Shown: one piece after another, positions 18,064-26,799 of the stretch | Layout of the letters: the number at the start of each line of letters is the position of its first letter | Position numbering within the stretch: position 1 is the stretch's first letter | Program-made: the position numbers and the translations under genes | The notes under the pieces: model-generated | The model's input: the letters and a program-made list of their open reading frames with translations, nothing else | Told to the model about the DNA's origin: nothing | The model's database searches: none | Assembly: GCF_001969265.1 (NCBI RefSeq) | Contig: NZ_CP019304.1 | Coordinates: 1,674,001-1,738,000 of the forward strand | DNA length: 64,000 nucleotides | Direction: 5' to 3' | Source: Arthrobacter sp. QXT-31 | Lineage (GTDB): Bacteria; Actinomycetota; Actinomycetes; Actinomycetales; Micrococcaceae

Positions 18064-18687
18064 TTAATGGGCGGCGAGCGCCTGCTCGCACTCTTCGATG
18101 GCCTCGCGCGCGTACTTCTGCTGGGCCGGGGTTCCGACCCGCTCTGCCCACTGCTCGGCCAGCTGGAATTCCACCAGCGCCTCGGTGAGCCGGCCCGCAG
18201 CATGCAGGGTCCAGCCCAGGTTGTTGTGCAGCGCCACCATCCAGCGTTTGGTGCGCTCATCGTGCACGGTGGAGGCGTACTCCAGGGCGCTCCGGGTCCA
18301 GGGTTCCGTGTGGGCGGTGTCGGCGATGGCCAGCATGTGGAGCGCGTCGACGGTCAGGTACTCCTCACCCAGATGGTCGCCGAGCTCAGCCGCCTGCTCG
18401 AACAGCGGCACCGCCATGGCCGCGTGGCCGCTCGAGTTCAAAATGCGCCCGCGCTCCAGCAGGACGCGGACACCGACGGTCGGTTCGTCCCCGTCGATGG
18501 CGTCGAGGAGGGCGTCAGCCTCTTCGTAGCGCCCCTGGAGTCCGATGGCGCGGCCCAACTGGGTGGCGAGCTCGGCGCGCTCGTCGGCGTCGTACCGCGG
18601 GTCGGCCAGGGCTTCCCGGAAGCGCTGCTCGGACAGTTTGGGATCCTCGAAGTTCCACAGCAGGTCAAGGGTCTTTTGGTCCAGCAT
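18064..18687 (-). CDS. Tetratricopeptide-repeat protein
   Basis: The protein is 207 residues from the ATG at 18687, with AGGAGAG upstream. Several TPR-like helical pairs are visible: LATQLGRAIGLQGRYEEADAL, VRVLLERGRILNSSGHAAMA, YLTVDALHMLAIADTAHTEP and LHNNLGWTLHAAGRLTEAL. There is no signal peptide or membrane segment, so it is a cytosolic scaffold-type protein. The partner is unknown. It belongs to the same minus-strand series as the DUF1990 gene upstream, 13 bases away. Confidence 0.85.
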   Translation of the reverse strand: MLDQKTLDLLWNFEDPKLSEQRFREALADPRYDADERAELATQLGRAIGLQGRYEEADALLDAIDGDEPTVGVRVLLERGRILNSSGHAAMAVPLFEQAAELGDHLGEEYLTVDALHMLAIADTAHTEPWTRSALEYASTVHDERTKRWMVALHNNLGWTLHAAGRLTEALVEFQLAEQWAERVGTPAQQKYAREAIEECEQALAAH

Positions 18688-18700
18688 GTATCTCTCCTGA

Positions 18701-19249
18701 TCAGCTTTCACCGGCGGCGAGTTGGCGTGCACCTTCAATGTATCGGGAAGTCATGAGGCGCTGCGCCCGGCGGGCCAGCGCGCCGCCCGCAGCGTAAAAC
18801 CAGTTGGACGGCCTGCTGAACGCGGTGATGCTGACGAACACGCGGCCCTGGGCGTCGATCTCGGCCACGAATGACTCCTCCCCCCGCACCGGATGGCCAG
18901 GGAGGCTGCCGTAACCGAAGCCGGCCGACTGTGGGCCGCCACCGGGGGCGGGCCGGTGCACCCAGATCACCTCACAGGGTGCGTTGAGGCGGAAGGGCCC
19001 GACGCCGAAACCGCTCACCACGCGTGCGCCGGGAACAACGACGCCGGACTCGGTCCGGACGCGCAGGCCGGACCGCCGCTGCAGCTCCCAGGCCAGGATT
19101 CCCTCGGCCACCCGGTGGTAGGCGGCGGTCCCTTCGCCGAGATAGGTCCTGGATGCCACCTTGCGGTACCCGGCCGGAGACCCGCCATGTTCGGTGGCGC
19201 CGATGTCCGGGTAGTTCAGCTCGCCGCGGGCCAGCCGGCGCTCAGTCAT
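18701..19249 (-). CDS. DUF1990 family protein
   Basis: The protein is 182 residues from the ATG at 19249, which overlaps the end of the upstream MmcQ/YjbR gene by eight bases, indicating coupled translation. The pattern of LNYPDIGATE near the start, YRKVASRTYLGEG, VVPGARVVSGFGVGPFRLNAPCEV and FGYGSLPGHPVRGEESF is characteristic of DUF1990. No biochemical role is known for the family. No export signal is seen. Confidence 0.88.
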   Translation of the reverse strand: MTERRLARGELNYPDIGATEHGGSPAGYRKVASRTYLGEGTAAYHRVAEGILAWELQRRSGLRVRTESGVVVPGARVVSGFGVGPFRLNAPCEVIWVHRPAPGGGPQSAGFGYGSLPGHPVRGEESFVAEIDAQGRVFVSITAFSRPSNWFYAAGGALARRAQRLMTSRYIEGARQLAAGES

Positions 19250-19694
19250 CTGACCGGCTCCGTGCTGCACCCGTACTGTCCTGGCTCCGGCCCCGCACCC
19301 CGGCAAGCCGTGCCCAGCCGAGCTGCTCCTGCTGCTTGCGGTTCAGCGAAGCGACTACGAGGTCGTAGGAGTCCTCCACCATGTCCCGGACCATGTCGTC
19401 CGGCAGGGCTCCGTCCAGGCGGACCCCGTTCCAGTAGGTCTTGTTCATGTGCCATGCGCCGGTGATTTCCGGATGCACGGCCCGCAGCTGTTCGGCCAGG
19501 GCCGGCTCGCATTTGAGGCTGACCGACCAGTCATCCGGATCCATGGCGGACAACGCGAACATCTTGGCCTCCTGACGCGCCCCGCCGGACACCGCCGCCC
19601 TCACCTTGAACACCGATGTTTCGGGGCCAAACGGGAAGTCCTCGAAGGCCCCCGGAAACGACAGGCAGATTTCTCTCAGTCCGGCTGGGTCCAT
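19242..19694 (-). CDS. MmcQ/YjbR family DNA-binding protein
   Basis: The protein is 150 residues. LREICLSFPGAFEDFPFGPETSVFKV at the start, SLKCEPALAEQLRAVHPEI in the middle and AWHMNKTYWNGVRLDG are the usual YjbR landmarks. The fold is related to double-wing DNA-binding domains, but targets are generally unknown. The last 25 residues are polar and extend beyond the core. It is the first gene of the minus-strand series and is divergent from the oxygenase at 19740. Confidence 0.9.
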   Translation of the reverse strand: MDPAGLREICLSFPGAFEDFPFGPETSVFKVRAAVSGGARQEAKMFALSAMDPDDWSVSLKCEPALAEQLRAVHPEITGAWHMNKTYWNGVRLDGALPDDMVRDMVEDSYDLVVASLNRKQQEQLGWARLAGVRGRSQDSTGAARSRSDD

Positions 19695-19739
19695 GCAGCG
19701 AGCCTACAAAGCCTTCCCGGGCAGTGCTAGTCTGCGATC

Positions 19740-20768
19740 ATGGCAGCTGCCCAGGAGACCATACCTGTGCTGGATCTCGGCTCCGCACGCCGGGCCGACG
19801 GGTCGTTCAGCCCTGAATTCATAGCGCAACTCCGCGATGCCACGCACCGGGTGGGCTTCTTCCAGGTCATGGGCTACGGAGGTGCCCCCGGCCAGGCGAA
19901 GGAGCTGCTGGCAACGATCAGGCGTTTTTTCGACCTTCCCCTCGAAGAACGTATGAAGCTCGACAACCGCCTGTCTCCGCATTTCCGCGGTTACACCAGG
20001 ATGGGCACGGAGGTCACCCAGGGAAGGGCGGATGCGCGCGAGCAAATCGACTACTCACCCGACCGTGAGCCGGTGAAGGACTATCCGGCGGACCAGCCCT
20101 ATTGGCTCCTTCAGGGGCCCAACCTGTGGCCGGACGAGGCGATGCCGGAGCTGGAGCGCACGGCAATGGCCTGGGCTGAACTCATGTCCGGGGTGGGAGC
20201 GGAACTCATGCGGGCCATCGCAGTGTCCCTCCGGCTGCCCGAGGACTACTTCGACGAGCCCTTCGGGGACGCGCCGGCCTGGATGGGCAAACTGGTCCAT
20301 TACGTCGGCGGCGTGGTGGAAGCGGCCGGTGACCAGGGCGTCGGGTCGCACGCGGACTACGGTTTCGTTACCCTCCTGCTTCAGGATGACGTGGGCGGTC
20401 TTGAAGTGCTGCCGCCGGGAACCACCGAATGGGTCCCGGTGGAGCCCATTTCCGATGCGCTGGTGGTGAACCTTGGCGAGATGCTGGAAGTTGCCACCGA
20501 GGGTTATCTCGCGGCCACCATCCACCGCGTACAGGCCCCGCCGCCCGGGGTTGACCGATACTCCGTTCCATTCTTCTGGTCCCCGCGCCTCGATGCCGTG
20601 ATAGAGCCGGTGCCCCTGCCTGAGGACCTCAAAGCCCAGGCCCGCGGCATCTCCGACGACCCGTCCAATCCGATGCTCGCCTCATTCGGCCTGAACATGC
20701 TCAAAGGCCGGATGCGTGCCCATCCGGATGTCACGGAGCGCCACTATCCGGGACTGCTGAAGCGCTAA
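19740..20768 (+). CDS. Isopenicillin-N-synthase-like 2-oxoglutarate/Fe(II) oxygenase
   Basis: The protein is 342 residues with an N-terminal DIOX_N-type region (IPVLDLGSARRADGSF; THRVGFFQVMGYG) and a C-terminal double-stranded beta helix. The iron ligands are visible as His and Asp of VGSHADYGFVTLL and the His of AATIHRVQAP, followed by an R-Y-S motif for the co-substrate. The substrate is unknown; the family includes flavonoid, gibberellin and antibiotic enzymes. TAGTCT lies six bases before the ATG, so the mRNA may be leaderless. It is monocistronic. Confidence 0.9.
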   Translation: MAAAQETIPVLDLGSARRADGSFSPEFIAQLRDATHRVGFFQVMGYGGAPGQAKELLATIRRFFDLPLEERMKLDNRLSPHFRGYTRMGTEVTQGRADAREQIDYSPDREPVKDYPADQPYWLLQGPNLWPDEAMPELERTAMAWAELMSGVGAELMRAIAVSLRLPEDYFDEPFGDAPAWMGKLVHYVGGVVEAAGDQGVGSHADYGFVTLLLQDDVGGLEVLPPGTTEWVPVEPISDALVVNLGEMLEVATEGYLAATIHRVQAPPPGVDRYSVPFFWSPRLDAVIEPVPLPEDLKAQARGISDDPSNPMLASFGLNMLKGRMRAHPDVTERHYPGLLKR

Positions 20769-20806
20769 ATGTTGCGGCCGGCGCCTGTGCACGGGACCTG
20801 TCAGGG

Positions 20807-21232
20807 CTAGATGCCCACGCGCCACCCTTCGCGGGCGGGGCAGGAATTCACCACAACATCGAGCCCTGCGGCCTTGGCCCTTTCCACCGCGGCGTCGTCG
20901 AACACGCCCAGCTGCAGCCACACGGCCTTGGCGCCGACGGCGATGGCCTGGTCGATGACCGCCCCTACCTTCTGTGAATTGACGAAGCAGTCCACGACGT
21001 CGATCGGGTGCTTTTCCGCCGGAATCTCCGCGAGGCTGCGGTACCCCTTCTCCCCGTGCACGTCGTCACCCGGCAGGTTGACCGGGATGATCTCCATGCC
21101 CATGCGGTCGCGGATAAAAAGCGAGACGTCGTACGCGGAGCGCCACTCGTTCCGGGTGAGGCCGACTATCGCCCAGGTACCCTTCGTTCGCATGAGCCGG
21201 TCAATTACCGCCTGATCGTTTTTGTGAGCCAT
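20807..21232 (-). CDS. CoA-binding (YccU-like) protein
   Basis: The protein is 141 residues with a Rossmann-like CoA_binding domain: GTWAIVGLTRNEWRSAY near the start, IIPVNLPGD, VDVVDCFVNSQ and AKAVWLQLGVFDDAAVERAKAAGLDVVVNSCP at the C-terminal end. The family binds CoA or related nucleotides in a few structures, but its role is not known. It is convergent with the oxygenase. A second member of the same family ends the SAM-riboswitch operon at 26279, only 5 kb away. Confidence 0.9.
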   Translation of the reverse strand: MAHKNDQAVIDRLMRTKGTWAIVGLTRNEWRSAYDVSLFIRDRMGMEIIPVNLPGDDVHGEKGYRSLAEIPAEKHPIDVVDCFVNSQKVGAVIDQAIAVGAKAVWLQLGVFDDAAVERAKAAGLDVVVNSCPAREGWRVGI

Positions 21233-21375
21233 GTATCAACTCTACTCCTGCGCCATTTCCGGATGATTCCCGAATATCTGAAGGTCACGTCGGTCAATCG
21301 GGCGTGATGAACGAATATTACCGTTCAAAAAAGGCCGATTTTGTGAAATCGTGCATCTGGGCTTGAGTAGATAAC

Positions 21376-21508
21376 GACCATCCCGAGCGGCCGAGAGACC
21401 TGGATCGATGAAGCCGCAGCAACCCCCGGTGACGTGAGACGACCATTCCCACGGCGCTGTTCTTCCGCCCCGGCGGAGCTGGGGGTGCTACTGCCAGGAC
21501 CGATGGAG
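21376..21508 (+). promoter_or_regulatory. SAM-I/SAM-IV clan riboswitch
   Basis: The conserved core is visible: GAGCGGC with its complement GCCGC (P2), GAGAGACCTGG and ATCGATGAAGCC between them, GCAGCAACCCCC, a variable P3 closed by CCCCC/GGGGG, then GGTGCTACTGCCAGGACCGATGG. P1 is CCATC (21378-21382) with GATGG (21502-21506). The ribosome-binding GGAG at 21505-21508 overlaps the 3' strand of P1, and the start follows at 21516. SAM binding should therefore hide the ribosome-binding site and reduce translation of the operon. Whether it also terminates transcription is not evident. Confidence 0.88.
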
Positions 21509-21515
21509 TGCTGCA

Positions 21516-23729
21516 ATGACCCCAGAGAATACTTTTGCCCTGCCCACCCTTGCCCGGATTCCGTCTGAGGCAACCCCACATACCACTTCGGACGCGACGG
21601 CGGTCGAAGCAGGGCTGCGTGACGCGCCCGGCTCCTCTTCCGGCTCTTCGGGATGGTCCTCGACCGAGCCAACGGACGGCGCAGTGCACGGCGTCCCCAC
21701 CGACGGGCCGGCGCGTCACAGCGGTACCACCTCCAGCATCGACCCCGGCAACGTCGCCTTTTGGGAAGAACAGGCCCTCCGGCTGGACTGGGCCGAGCTG
21801 CCCGGTGCTGAAAAGTCCGGCAGCCACAGGCCGTGGCATACGGCGCACAGCTGGGTGCCCGCCGACGTCGGAACCGGCCGCGGACCCGAGATCAAGTGGT
21901 TCGACGGCGGCAAACTGAACGTCGCATACAACTGCGTGGACCGGCACGTCGAAGCCGGACGCGGGAACAAGGTGGCCCTCTTCTTCGAGGGTGAACCGGG
22001 CGACCGCCGCACCATCACCTACGCCGAACTGCAGCGTGAGGTTTCCAAGGCGGCCAACGCACTGCTGGCACTCGGTATCACCAAGGGTGACCGCGTGGTC
22101 ATCTACCTGCCCGTGATCCCGGAAACGGTCATCATTACCCTTGCTGTGGCACGGATCGGCGCCGTCCACTCCCTGGTGTTCGGCGGGTTCTCCGCCGAGG
22201 CCCTGCGGTTCCGGGTCGAGGACACGGGGGCGAAGCTGCTGGTGACCACTGACGGCCAGTTCCGCCGCGGCGTGGCCGTACCGGTCAAGGACAACGCCGA
22301 TGCCGCCCTCGCCGGGGACAACGCGATCGAGCGCGTCCTGGTCATCAACCGCACCACCGCCCCCGAAGCTCTCTCCACCGTCCCCATGACCGCCGGCCGC
22401 GACGTCTGGTGGCACGACGTCGTCGAACCTGCCTCCGATGTCCACGAACCGGAGGCGTTCGACGCCGAGACCCCCCTGTTCATCATGTACACGTCCGGCA
22501 CCACGGGAAAGCCCAAAGGGCTCGTACACACCTCGGGCGGTTACCTGACCCAGGCGTCGTGGAGCTTCGAGCACCTGTTCAGCAACCCGGACCCGGCACT
22601 GCGGGACCAGGATGTGCACTGGTGCACCGCCGACCTCGCCTGGGTCACGGCGCACACGTACGAGATCTACGGCCCCCTCTCCAACGGCGTCACGCAGGTG
22701 ATCTTCGAGGGCACCCCCAACACCCCGCACCCGGGCCGGCACTTCGAGATCATTGAACGCTACGGCGTCACGCAGTACTACACGGCCCCTACCCTGGTCC
22801 GCTCGCTCATGGGCTGGTTCCCGGACGGCGTGCCGGAAACCTACGACTTCTCGTCCATCCGTCTGCTGGGCACCGTGGGAGAGGCCGTCAACCCGGAGGC
22901 GTGGCGGTGGCTCCGCGACAACCTCGGCGCAGGCACCGCCCCGATGGTGGATACCTGGTGGCAGTCCGAAACCGGTGCCACCATCATGTCCCCCGCGTCC
23001 ACCGACACCGAGTTCAAGCCCGGCTGCGCGGCCCGCCCCCTCCCTGGTGTCAGCACCCGTGTGGTGGACGAGGCCGGCAACCGCACAGCACCGGGCGTTC
23101 AGGGCTTCATCGTCGTGGACCAGCCGGGGCCGGCCATCGCCCGCACTGTATGGGGCAACCCGCGCCGCTACTTCGACTCCTACTGGAGCCAGTACGCCGG
23201 ACAGGGCTGGTTCCTCGCCGGAGACGGCGCCAAGTACGACGACGACGGGGACATCTGGATCCTGGGGCGGGTGGACGACACGCTCAACGTCTCAGGCCAT
23301 CTGCTCTCCACCATCGAGATCGAGTCCGCCCTGGTTACGCACCCGGACGTGGTGGAGGCCGGGGTCTGTCCGGTGGCCGACCCCAAGACCGGGCACGCCG
23401 TCGTCGCTTTTGTTGTCCTCAAGGGCGGGGCTCCGGCGGGCTCTACCACCGGCTCAACTGCCGACGAGCTCCGCAACCACGTCGCGAAGGAGATCGGCCC
23501 GATCGCCAAGCCGCGCGACGTCGTCGTTGTCCCGGATGTGCCCAAGACCCGCAGCGGCAAGATCATGCGCCGCCTGCTGACCCAGCTGTTTGAGGGAACG
23601 GCACTGGGCGACACCACCTCACTCCAGAACGAACCGGCCATCGCCGGCATCCAGGATGCGCTGCGCCGCCGCGCTGCCGCCATCCCCGGAAACCCCAACA
23701 CCGGATTCCCCAACACCGGCCAGAAGTAA
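21516..23729 (+). CDS. acs: Acetyl-CoA synthetase (AMP-forming acetate-CoA ligase)
   Basis: Acs activates acetate with ATP and CoA. From about residue 75 (NVAFWEEQALRLDW) the protein follows the family. It has the P-loop-like MYTSGTTGKPKG, WTYEI-type region (WVTAHTYEIYGPL), DTWWQSETG and the C-terminal SGKIMRRLL with the lysine normally acetylated. The total of 737 residues is longer than the usual 650 because of a Ser/Thr/Gly-rich N-terminal extension of about 70 residues. It is the first gene of a SAM-riboswitch operon with a sulfone monooxygenase and O-acetylhomoserine sulfhydrylase, which suggests recycling of the acetate released by the latter. Confidence 0.95.
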   Translation: MTPENTFALPTLARIPSEATPHTTSDATAVEAGLRDAPGSSSGSSGWSSTEPTDGAVHGVPTDGPARHSGTTSSIDPGNVAFWEEQALRLDWAELPGAEKSGSHRPWHTAHSWVPADVGTGRGPEIKWFDGGKLNVAYNCVDRHVEAGRGNKVALFFEGEPGDRRTITYAELQREVSKAANALLALGITKGDRVVIYLPVIPETVIITLAVARIGAVHSLVFGGFSAEALRFRVEDTGAKLLVTTDGQFRRGVAVPVKDNADAALAGDNAIERVLVINRTTAPEALSTVPMTAGRDVWWHDVVEPASDVHEPEAFDAETPLFIMYTSGTTGKPKGLVHTSGGYLTQASWSFEHLFSNPDPALRDQDVHWCTADLAWVTAHTYEIYGPLSNGVTQVIFEGTPNTPHPGRHFEIIERYGVTQYYTAPTLVRSLMGWFPDGVPETYDFSSIRLLGTVGEAVNPEAWRWLRDNLGAGTAPMVDTWWQSETGATIMSPASTDTEFKPGCAARPLPGVSTRVVDEAGNRTAPGVQGFIVVDQPGPAIARTVWGNPRRYFDSYWSQYAGQGWFLAGDGAKYDDDGDIWILGRVDDTLNVSGHLLSTIEIESALVTHPDVVEAGVCPVADPKTGHAVVAFVVLKGGAPAGSTTGSTADELRNHVAKEIGPIAKPRDVVVVPDVPKTRSGKIMRRLLTQLFEGTALGDTTSLQNEPAIAGIQDALRRRAAAIPGNPNTGFPNTGQK

Positions 23730-23739
23730 AGGAACGAAT

Positions 23740-24930
23740 ATGAACGACATCAGCAATGTGGCCCGTCTTTCCGAACCGCTGAAATTCGCCTACTGGGTGC
23801 CGAATGTATCGGGCGGCCTGGTGGTCTCCACCATCGAGCAGCGCACCAGCTGGGACTTCGACTACAACAAGAAGCTGGCCCGCATCGCCGAGGAGTCCGG
23901 CTTCGAATACGCACTGACCCAGACCCGCTACGCCGCGTCCTACGGCGCCGACAAGCAGCACGAGGCCACGTCCTTCAGCCTCGCCCTGCTCGCCGCGACC
24001 GAACGCCTCAAGGTGATCGCCGCCGTCCACCCGGGCATGTGGCACCCCGGCGTGCTGGCCAAGTTCGTCATAACCGCCGATCACATCTCCAACGGCCGCG
24101 CCGCCGTGAACATCGTCTCCGGCTGGCTCAAGAACGAGTTCACCAACTTCGGCCTCGAATGGCTGGAGCACGACGAGCGCTACGTCCGCACCGAGGAATT
24201 CATCAGGGTGCTCCGAGGCCTGTGGACCGAGAAGGAATACAGCCAGGCCGGCAAGTACTACAACATCACCGACTTCACCCTGAACCCCGCCCCCGTGGCC
24301 GTTCCGGGCCGCGCGCACCCGGAGATCTTCTTCGGCGGAAACTCGACGGCGGCCCAGGCCACCGCGGGCCGCGTCGCCGACTGGTACTTCTCCAACGGCA
24401 AGGACCTGGAAGGCTTCAAGGAGAACATCGCCGGTGTTGTTGCCGCCTCCGGCGAAACCAAGCGCGGCACCGAAGGCCAGCTCGCCGCCCCAAGGTTTGG
24501 CCTCAACGGCTTCGTCATTGCCCGCGACTCGGAGAAGGAGGCCCGCGACACGCTGCGCGAGATCGTGGAGAAGGCGCACAAGCCGGCCGTCCAGGGCTTC
24601 CGCGACGCCGTGCAGGAAGCCGGCCCGTCCACCAAGGACGGCAAGGGCATGTGGGCGGACTCCACGTTCGAGGACCTGGTCCAGTACAACGACGGCTTTA
24701 AGACCCAGCTGATCGGCACCCCGGAGCAGATCGCCGAGCGGATCGTGGAGTACAAGAAGATCGGCGTGAACCTCTTCCTGACCGGCTACCTGCACTTCCA
24801 GGAGGAAATCGCCGCGTTCGGCCGGGATGTCCTGCCGATCGTCCGCGAGCTCGAGGCGGACCTGGCCCGCAGGAACGGCACGGAACTCGACCTTTCGAGC
24901 ACTCCTGTTGCCGAGGCGGTGGCTGTCTAA
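23740..24930 (+). CDS. sfnG: FMNH2-dependent dimethyl-sulfone monooxygenase
   Basis: This is a luciferase-like (LLM) flavin monooxygenase of 396 residues from the ATG at 23740, preceded by AAAGGAACG. It matches the SfnG subgroup in LKFAYWVPNVSGGLVVSTI, LLAATERLKVIAAVHPG, GRAAVNIVSGWLKNEF, WLEHDERYVRTEEFI, DWYFSNG and FEDLVQYNDGFKTQLIG. SfnG converts dimethyl sulfone to methanesulfinate and formaldehyde using reduced flavin. A flavin reductase is not encoded nearby. Its stop overlaps the metY start by one base (TAATG). The subgroup assignment is by motif recognition; a related alkanesulfonate-type substrate cannot be excluded. Confidence 0.85.
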   Translation: MNDISNVARLSEPLKFAYWVPNVSGGLVVSTIEQRTSWDFDYNKKLARIAEESGFEYALTQTRYAASYGADKQHEATSFSLALLAATERLKVIAAVHPGMWHPGVLAKFVITADHISNGRAAVNIVSGWLKNEFTNFGLEWLEHDERYVRTEEFIRVLRGLWTEKEYSQAGKYYNITDFTLNPAPVAVPGRAHPEIFFGGNSTAAQATAGRVADWYFSNGKDLEGFKENIAGVVAASGETKRGTEGQLAAPRFGLNGFVIARDSEKEARDTLREIVEKAHKPAVQGFRDAVQEAGPSTKDGKGMWADSTFEDLVQYNDGFKTQLIGTPEQIAERIVEYKKIGVNLFLTGYLHFQEEIAAFGRDVLPIVRELEADLARRNGTELDLSSTPVAEAVAV

Positions 24931-26282
24931 TGGCTGACCGCAAATTCGGCTTCCGCACCCGCGCCCTGCACGCCGGCGGCACGCCCGACGCCGAGCACGG
25001 CGCCCGGGCGGTGCCCATCTACCAGTCGACGTCGTTCGTTTTCAAGGACACCCAGGACGCCGCCAACCTGTTCGCCCTGCAGAAGTACGGCAACATCTAC
25101 TCCCGCATCGGCAACCCCACCGTGGCCGCGTTCGAGGAGCGCATTGCCTCGCTGGAGGGCGGCATCGGGGCGGTGGCGACGTCGTCGGGCATGGCCGCCG
25201 AGTTCATCACCTTCGCCGCCCTCACCCAGTCCGGCGACCACATCGTCGCGGCGTCCCAGCTCTACGGCGGCACCGTCACCCAGCTCGACGTGACCCTGCG
25301 CCGCTTCGGCGTGGACACCACGTTCGTGCCCGGCACCGACCCCGCGGACTACGCTGCGGCCGTCCGGGAGAACACCAAGGCGATCTTCGTCGAGGTGGTG
25401 GCCAACCCGTCATCGGAGGTCCAGGACCTTGCGGCCCTGGCCAAGGTGGCGCACGACGCCGGCATCCCCCTTGTGGTCGACGCCACCTTGAGCACGCCCT
25501 ACCTCGTGCGGCCGATCGAACACGGGGCGGACATCGTGATCCACTCCGCCACGAAGTTCATCGGCGGCCACGGCACCACCCTCGGCGGCGTCATCGTCGA
25601 GAGCGGCCGCTTCAACTGGGGGAACGGCAAGTTCCCCACCATGACCGAGCCCGTGGCCTCCTACGGCAACGTCTCCTGGTGGGGCAACTTCGGCGAATAC
25701 GGGTTCCTCACCAAGCTGCGCTGCGAGCAGCTGCGCGACATCGGACCTGCCCTGACGCCGCTGGCCGCATTCCAGCTGCTGCAGGGAGTGGAAACCCTCC
25801 CCCAGCGCCTGGACGAGCACCTGAAAAACGCGCAGGCCGTGGCCGAATGGCTCGAAGCCGATCCGCGCGTGGCCTACGTGAACTACTCCGGCCTGCCGTC
25901 GCACCCGCACTTCGAACGGGCGCGGAAGTACCTCCCCTTGGGGCCGGGCTCCGTGTTCTCCTTCGGCGTGAAGGGCGGACGGGCCGCCGGACAGAAGTTC
26001 ATCGAGTCCCTGCAGCTGGCCTCGCACCTGGCCAACGTGGGCGACGCCCGCACCCTGGTCATCCATCCCGGGTCCACCACCCACCAGCAGCTCAGCGACG
26101 AACAGCTCGTGTCCGCCGGCGTACCGGAGGACCTCGTCCGCATCTCGGTAGGCCTGGAAGACCTGGAGGACATCCTGTGGGACCTGGACCAGGCGCTCAC
26201 TGAGGCACAGAACGCCGCCGCGGATAACGCCGCCGTCCTCGAAGAGCCTGCTGACAGCTGCACGATTGGAGCACACGCATGA
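24930..26282 (+). CDS. metY: O-acetylhomoserine sulfhydrylase (aminocarboxypropyltransferase)
   Basis: This PLP enzyme makes homocysteine from O-acetylhomoserine and sulfide, or methionine from methanethiol, and releases acetate. The 450 residues contain FRTRALHAGGTPD, YSRIGNPTVAAFEERIA, SSGMAAEF and the PLP lysine in IHSATKFIGGHGTTLGG. A C-terminal extension of about 30 residues after DLDQALTEA carries one cysteine and is not part of the usual core. It overlaps both neighbours (TAATG and ATGA), so the whole unit is one transcript under the SAM riboswitch. Confidence 0.95.
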   Translation: MADRKFGFRTRALHAGGTPDAEHGARAVPIYQSTSFVFKDTQDAANLFALQKYGNIYSRIGNPTVAAFEERIASLEGGIGAVATSSGMAAEFITFAALTQSGDHIVAASQLYGGTVTQLDVTLRRFGVDTTFVPGTDPADYAAAVRENTKAIFVEVVANPSSEVQDLAALAKVAHDAGIPLVVDATLSTPYLVRPIEHGADIVIHSATKFIGGHGTTLGGVIVESGRFNWGNGKFPTMTEPVASYGNVSWWGNFGEYGFLTKLRCEQLRDIGPALTPLAAFQLLQGVETLPQRLDEHLKNAQAVAEWLEADPRVAYVNYSGLPSHPHFERARKYLPLGPGSVFSFGVKGGRAAGQKFIESLQLASHLANVGDARTLVIHPGSTTHQQLSDEQLVSAGVPEDLVRISVGLEDLEDILWDLDQALTEAQNAAADNAAVLEEPADSCTIGAHA

Positions 26283-26773
26283 GCACCACTGAGCGAACCT
26301 GGACCGGCCCGTCTGCGCCGGAGCGCCTGGGCCTGCTGCGTGAAGCGAAGTCGATTGCCATCGTGGGCGCTTCGGACAAGCCGTCACGTGCGAGCTACTT
26401 CGTGGCCACCTACCTGCAGTCCTCGACCCGGTACAAGGTGTACTTCGTGAACCCGGTGGTCAAGGAGATCCTCGGCCAGCCGACGTACGCCTCGCTGGCG
26501 GACCTGCCGGAGAGCCCGGACATCGTGGACGTGTTCCGCAAGCACGATGACCTGCCGGGCGTACTGGACGAAGCCGTCGCCGCAGGCGCCAAGACGCTGT
26601 GGCTGCAGCTCGGCTCGTGGCACGAGGGCGTGGCAAAGGATGCCGAAACGGCGGGACTGAACGTGGTGATGGACCGCTGCGTCAAGATCGAGCACGCCCG
26701 GTTCCACGGCGGGCTCCACCTTGCCGGCTTCGACACGGGAGTGATCTCCTCGAAGCGGCAGGTTCTGGCCTAG
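26279..26773 (+). CDS. CoA-binding protein, last gene of the SAM-riboswitch operon
   Basis: The protein is 164 residues with an intact CoA_binding domain: KSIAIVGASDKPSRASYF, YKVYFVNPVVKEILGQPTY, PDIVDVFRKHDDLP, and AKTLWLQLGSWHEGVAKDAE, then VVMDRCVKIEHARFHGG. It starts inside the metY stop (ATGA). The conserved MDRC segment may mark a binding site. A paralogue lies at 20807. Its placement with metY and acs suggests a role in CoA or sulfur metabolism, but this is inference from context only. Confidence 0.9.
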   Translation: MSTTERTWTGPSAPERLGLLREAKSIAIVGASDKPSRASYFVATYLQSSTRYKVYFVNPVVKEILGQPTYASLADLPESPDIVDVFRKHDDLPGVLDEAVAAGAKTLWLQLGSWHEGVAKDAETAGLNVVMDRCVKIEHARFHGGLHLAGFDTGVISSKRQVLA

Positions 26774-26799
26774 CAACAGGGCCGGCAAGACCGAAAGAA

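Noticed and set aside
21318..22742. A 474-codon minus-strand frame across the acs start
   Set aside because: It covers the riboswitch and the conserved N-terminal half of acs in antisense and has no family features.
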